DNA of 11,287 nt from Acanthaster planci (lineage: Eukaryota > Echinodermata > Asteroidea > Valvatida > Acanthasteridae). Where the stretch lies: positions 1,621,737-1,633,023 of the forward strand of contig NW_019091355.1 of the NCBI RefSeq assembly GCF_001949145.1, written 5' to 3'. The first letter of the stretch is position 1; the number at the start of each line of letters is the position of its first letter. Made by a program: the position numbers and the translations under genes. Below the pieces are notes generated by a model. The model did not search any database. It was not told the DNA's origin and saw nothing but the letters and a program-made list of their open reading frames with translations. Shown piece by piece: positions 8,767 through 11,287 of this stretch.

Positions 8767-9147
8767 ACTTGATTAATTTGAAGAAACAGCTTTGTTATTT
8801 TTATTCAATTTGGCATAACTTCTTATGCTTTTTTGTTTTTTCATTTGAGATTTTGTGGGGGTTGTAATGCACTGAGAATGCACCCAAGCCAAAATACAAA
8901 TGTACATGTAACTGTAACTCAGGAACTCGTCAATTTGATCTTCGAGCCTTCATGCCTATTGAAAATCCGATTCATATAGACTCCCACTCAAACTGGCAAT
9001 TGAACTAATATAGGAAAAATGCAAGAGAGAAATTGACGGCAAAACCTTCCAGCCATGAGCTGAAACCAGTTGGCCCTTCCCTTCCTACAAGTACATGTCA
9101 TCACTGAGGCTTAAATTCACTAGGCTATTACCTTTTAAGGCACACGT

Positions 9148-9389
9148 GGGTCATTCTATAAATTAGGGGTCCAATTTTTCCGTGTTCCTATCACATCTGA
9201 CATAAGATTTTGTAAATAAAGAACAAATTCTCTAATTTCCAAGAGTGACGAATTAAAGCAAATTACCTACCAAACAAATATAAATAACTTGAATCAATTC
9301 AGTGATATTTACACGTCAAACAACAAAGGTCAAATGTAACAGGGACAGAAAATGTCACTTTTTTGGACCCTGAATTTATAGAATCACCC
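9148..9389 (+). mobile_element. Non-autonomous inverted-repeat element (MITE), copy B
   Basis: A 242-bp element with no coding capacity. It begins GGGTCATTCTATAAATTA and ends TTTATAGAATCACCC. The reverse complement of the right end, GGGTGATTCTATAAATTC, matches the left end at about 24 of the first 27 positions. Weaker inverted similarity continues inward (GTTCCTATCACATCTGAC against GTCCCTGTTACATTTGAC), so the arms may span about 60 bp. The left half is shared, inverted, with copy A at 1063-1214. I see no convincing target-site duplication (flanks CACACGT and ATACCTG), so the superfamily cannot be assigned. Long terminal inverted repeats, small size and multiple copies are what define it as a MITE. 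Confidence 0.82.
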
Positions 9390-10617
9390 ATACCTGTGTC
9401 TGTGGTAAAAGATTATCATGGGAAAGTATTACCAACAGAGGGCGCCAAACAGACTACACTCATCACAAAACACTGGATGACAGCTAAAAGAGCAGACAAA
9501 GGTACTGCCAGTGTCTTGATATTCTAAGAAGTTTCATGAGTAGCAGATTGCAAACTGAGAAGAGTAACTGCCATCTCCTTTAATCAGCAACACATCAGTA
9601 ACTACACGTACATGTAGCAAATCTTGTCCTATAAGAGTGCAAACTTTTGCCATTCCAATGCACTTCACACAGGATGCCCTGGATCGATGCCCTGGATCCA
9701 TCAAACATGGGTGATGTATCGATCAGATTGGCACAGACTCCAAATCAACAGCAGCAGAGTAATTTTTCATGGCGGGGAGGGGGGGCTGTGAGACCATCAG
9801 GTATCAGCCATTACAAAGCTGACCCATCAAGTCTCACCCATTATAAGATTTGCAAAATGTGGGAGGGGAGAATGCCCCCCCCCCATTCCACCACCAGTGC
9901 TCCCAACGGAGTGATGTAAATACTGTTCATTTTGCTTATCTGAGGAATTGCTTGGCACTACCCTGATTACCATACGGTAGCTTTGAATTCTTCAGAGTGG
10001 GCAATCGCGAAATTCTACATGTACATATGTACTGGTAGTTTAGTAATGTACCCTTGTTTATGAATTTTCCTTTGCATCTGTCATCATACAAATATTACTG
10101 TAAACCATGGACACATTCTCCATACTTGGAAAAAACTTGAGTTTCATAAGTTCCTTGGTTAGGTTTGGTTCAGGGGAGAGGGTGCGGACACAGCCCAAAC
10201 TACATTCTAAACTAAAGCTGCCAAAGTTTTGGAAGAGCCCATTGGTACATGTAGTATCTTATTGTTCAGTCCGTTTATTACATATGTCTTGACATGGAAC
10301 AGCCGTCGAGACGATGAGGGGTCAAGTGACATATTGTTCAATTATCTTATTTTAAAGATGGCGACTGAGAGAGCGAGCCCATTAGATTGAATGGATAAAC
10401 GCAAAAAGACTGGAAAATACCTTAATAACGTGGGTGAAATCATTCAATAAATGGTTTTTAGAAAGCAGAAAGGTCAAGAAAGAAATTGCGCCCACGATAA
10501 CTGAGTGCGCTGAAATGTTCAGTACGCCGACACGAAATTGCGCATACGGGTGTGTGGTTAAGGATGGATCGGGAGTGCGAGTCTGTGCCACACTAGTGAG
10601 GCTAAGAAAATACGTAC
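9390..10617. other. Probable intron downstream of the 10816 exon; no gene recognised
   Basis: By position this is the start of the intron after the donor at 10617. It holds a tract with a G run (near 9774-9786) and a C run (9874-9884), TACATG units at about 9605-9617 and 10017-10031, and the AAGATGGCGAC element at 10355. The frame at 9647-9919 shows no recognisable domain and is driven by biased composition. Confidence 0.5.
10355..10365 (+). promoter_or_regulatory. YY1-like AAGATGGCGAC element
   Basis: AAGATGGCGAC fits the AANATGGCG core bound by YY1 at many metazoan housekeeping promoters, where it often overlaps the transcription or translation start. Here it points to the plus strand. Its ATG (10358) has a good context but opens only ten codons (MATERASPLD, stop). 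It faces away from the minus-strand exon about 250 bp to its right, so it may mark a second start site. Confidence 0.4.
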
Positions 10618-10816
10618 CTGCTCTTTTTGTAGTAATTCTGCCGGAGTTTTTCTTGACATCTCCGCCTCCACTTGACCCCTCTGCTTCCCTGAAGCTTACA
10701 ATGGATCCTCTGGAATCTTTTGCAGTTTTGCTTTTGGATTTATATACAATTGGTTCATCCTCCAAAGGAGAATTTGATGAGGGTACGCCAGCTCTCAGCG
10801 CAGTGGTGGCCGCCAT
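10618..10816 (-). CDS. First coding exon of an unrecognised protein, or alternative RUFY first exon
   Basis: An ATG at 10816-10814 (A at -3, G at +4) opens 66 codons plus one G, then a strong CAG|GTACGT donor with GT at 10617-10616. An in-frame TAG lies about 80 bases upstream (10897-10895) with no intervening in-frame ATG. The peptide begins MAATTALRAGVPSSNSPLED and later reads EPIVYKSKSKTAKDSRGS, then a Gly/Ser-rich stretch and a basic end (KKNSGRITTKRA). It is hydrophilic and looks disordered, with no domain or signal peptide. I do not recognise it. Reading through the donor would extend the frame to 144 residues with a hydrophobic tail, which the donor argues against. The phase-1 donor matches the phase-1 acceptor of RUFY exon 2. 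A 7-codon upstream ORF (MESQQDI) ends just before the start. A 146-residue frame on the plus strand (10434-10874) overlaps it and is taken as its shadow. Confidence 0.6.
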
Positions 10817-10819
10817 TTT
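10809..10819 (-). promoter_or_regulatory. YY1-like AAAATGGCGGC element over the start codon
   Basis: On the minus strand the start codon is embedded in AAAATGGCGGC, close to the YY1 consensus AANATGGCGGC. Such sites just downstream of transcription starts are typical of TATA-less promoters with short leaders, which suggests transcription begins shortly to the right of 10819. Confidence 0.5.
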
Positions 10820-11262
10820 AAATGTCCTGTTGGCTTTCCATTGCTGGGCTAATGGTGGCGCTTTATTTGTTTGAAAATATTTCTCAAAATGTGGCTACAT
10901 ATTGTCCAAGATACTTCGTAAGCACTTTCACTTTGGTATATTCTGAATCAATGATGAGTCATTTGTTTTGTAGATAAGTATCATTTTGTGTTGTGACATA
11001 AAAAATTCATTCGATAGAAGTTTTTCTCATTTTTGTACACACTAAGGCTTGAATGGTTTAGAGGCCAGTTGATCAATGAAGCACAAATTTAAGAAAGGCC
11101 AAAAATCAGTTTAGTCTGGTGCTTGATAGTTACCAGACTCCCAAATCTTTTTTCTAGATATGTTCAACCTATCTAATCATAAAAAAATCAAGTGTTGAAT
11201 TAGGCTCCTATAATAGGCTTATTTTCCTTTAAACGACCCTCCCTTCCCGCAATTTCGACCCG
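10820..11262. other. Upstream flank of the 10816 exon; no gene recognised
   Basis: AT-rich sequence with no supportable coding region and no TACATG cluster, unlike most of the window. The first part would hold the leader and proximal promoter of the minus-strand exon. I see no TATA box placed convincingly. Confidence 0.45.
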
Positions 11263-11273
11263 GGATTCAAACC
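11263..11273 (-). other. Pol III B-box-like sequence at the window edge
   Basis: On the minus strand GGTTTGAATCC differs at one position from the B-box/T-loop consensus GGTTCGANTCC. It is followed by CGGG and preceded by GTGTG, giving a weak T-arm (three G-C pairs and one wobble). The A box and 5' half would lie outside the window. Either the 3' part of a diverged tRNA-derived SINE or chance. A functional tRNA is unlikely, because the position-56 C is replaced by T and the stem is poor. Confidence 0.3.
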
Positions 11274-11287
11274 CACACCCAATGCAT

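Larger units (their letters stand above)
5648..9147. other. Non-coding, repeat-bearing region
   Basis: About 3.5 kb with no supportable coding sequence. The open frames at 5845-6225, 6833-7528, 7459-7912 and 8059-8256 are AT-driven or repeat-driven and carry no domain I recognise. It contains a short hairpin (AGGCAGCC with GGCTGCCT, near 5707-5741), imperfect inverted arms at 6527-6601, a degraded fold-back copy at 8617-8690 and many TACATG clusters. If the exon at 10618-10816 belongs to a gene running leftward, this is probably its intron. Confidence 0.6.

Noticed and set aside
9647-9919. 90-residue plus-strand frame with a QQQQ run and Gly/Pro-rich parts
   Set aside because: It is produced by G-run and C-run low-complexity DNA. 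No splice signals, family resemblance or start context support it.
379-10031. CRISPR-like array of repeats
   Set aside because: The TACATG units are irregular in length and spacing, are self-complementary, and the host is eukaryotic. There are no regular spacers.
10434-10874. 146-residue plus-strand open frame opposite the 10816 exon
   Set aside because: It is antisense to a minus-strand frame that has a better start context, a YY1-like start element, a strong donor and a more natural hydrophilic composition. The plus-strand translation shows no domain.

Overview
The window is eukaryotic genomic DNA, probably from a marine invertebrate deuterostome such as an echinoderm or an amphioxus. It is AT-rich and almost gene-free by bacterial standards. 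Coding sequence comes as short exons bounded by GT/AG splice signals, and the non-coding DNA is full of a dispersed palindromic repeat (GTACATGTAC and longer TACATG runs), fold-back elements and an inverted-repeat MITE family. The lineage is a guess from this repeat texture and from the protein similarity. A single N at 1087 marks an assembly ambiguity.

The one gene I can name lies on the minus strand. It is a RUFY-family gene (RUN and FYVE domain protein, closest in its N-terminus to vertebrate RUFY3). Exon 1 (4488 down to 4305) carries the start codon and the motif DTIYLCNFRVSVDGEWLCLR. Exon 2 (347 down to 165) carries the first part of the RUN domain ([14 protein letters not shown]). They are separated by a 3957-bp phase-1 intron. 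The remaining exons (rest of RUN, coiled coils, FYVE) would lie beyond the left edge.

A second convincing minus-strand first exon sits at 10816 down to 10618: a good start context inside a YY1-like AAAATGGCGGC element, 66 codons, and a strong CAG|GTACGT donor. I do not recognise the peptide. Its donor is also phase 1, so it could splice in frame onto the RUFY exon at 347. The most interesting hypothesis here is therefore that it is a distal alternative first exon and promoter of the same RUFY gene. It could equally be the first exon of an unrelated gene.

Between these exons are two small stop-bounded ORFs. One is a 61-residue minus-strand ORF (5051-4866) with an N-terminal membrane segment, upstream of the RUFY start. 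The other is a 55-residue plus-strand ORF (5480-5647) that begins just before a splice-acceptor-like tract. Both are candidates only.

The rest (348-4304, 5648-10617 and 10817-11287) shows no supportable coding sequence. It holds two copies of a TIR-bearing MITE (1063-1214 and 9148-9389, opposite orientation), a CCCTAAC-containing fold-back repeat (1502-1564, with a degraded relative at 8617-8690), other hairpins, some twenty TACATG clusters, and at the right edge a Pol III B-box-like sequence that may be the edge of a tRNA-derived element.
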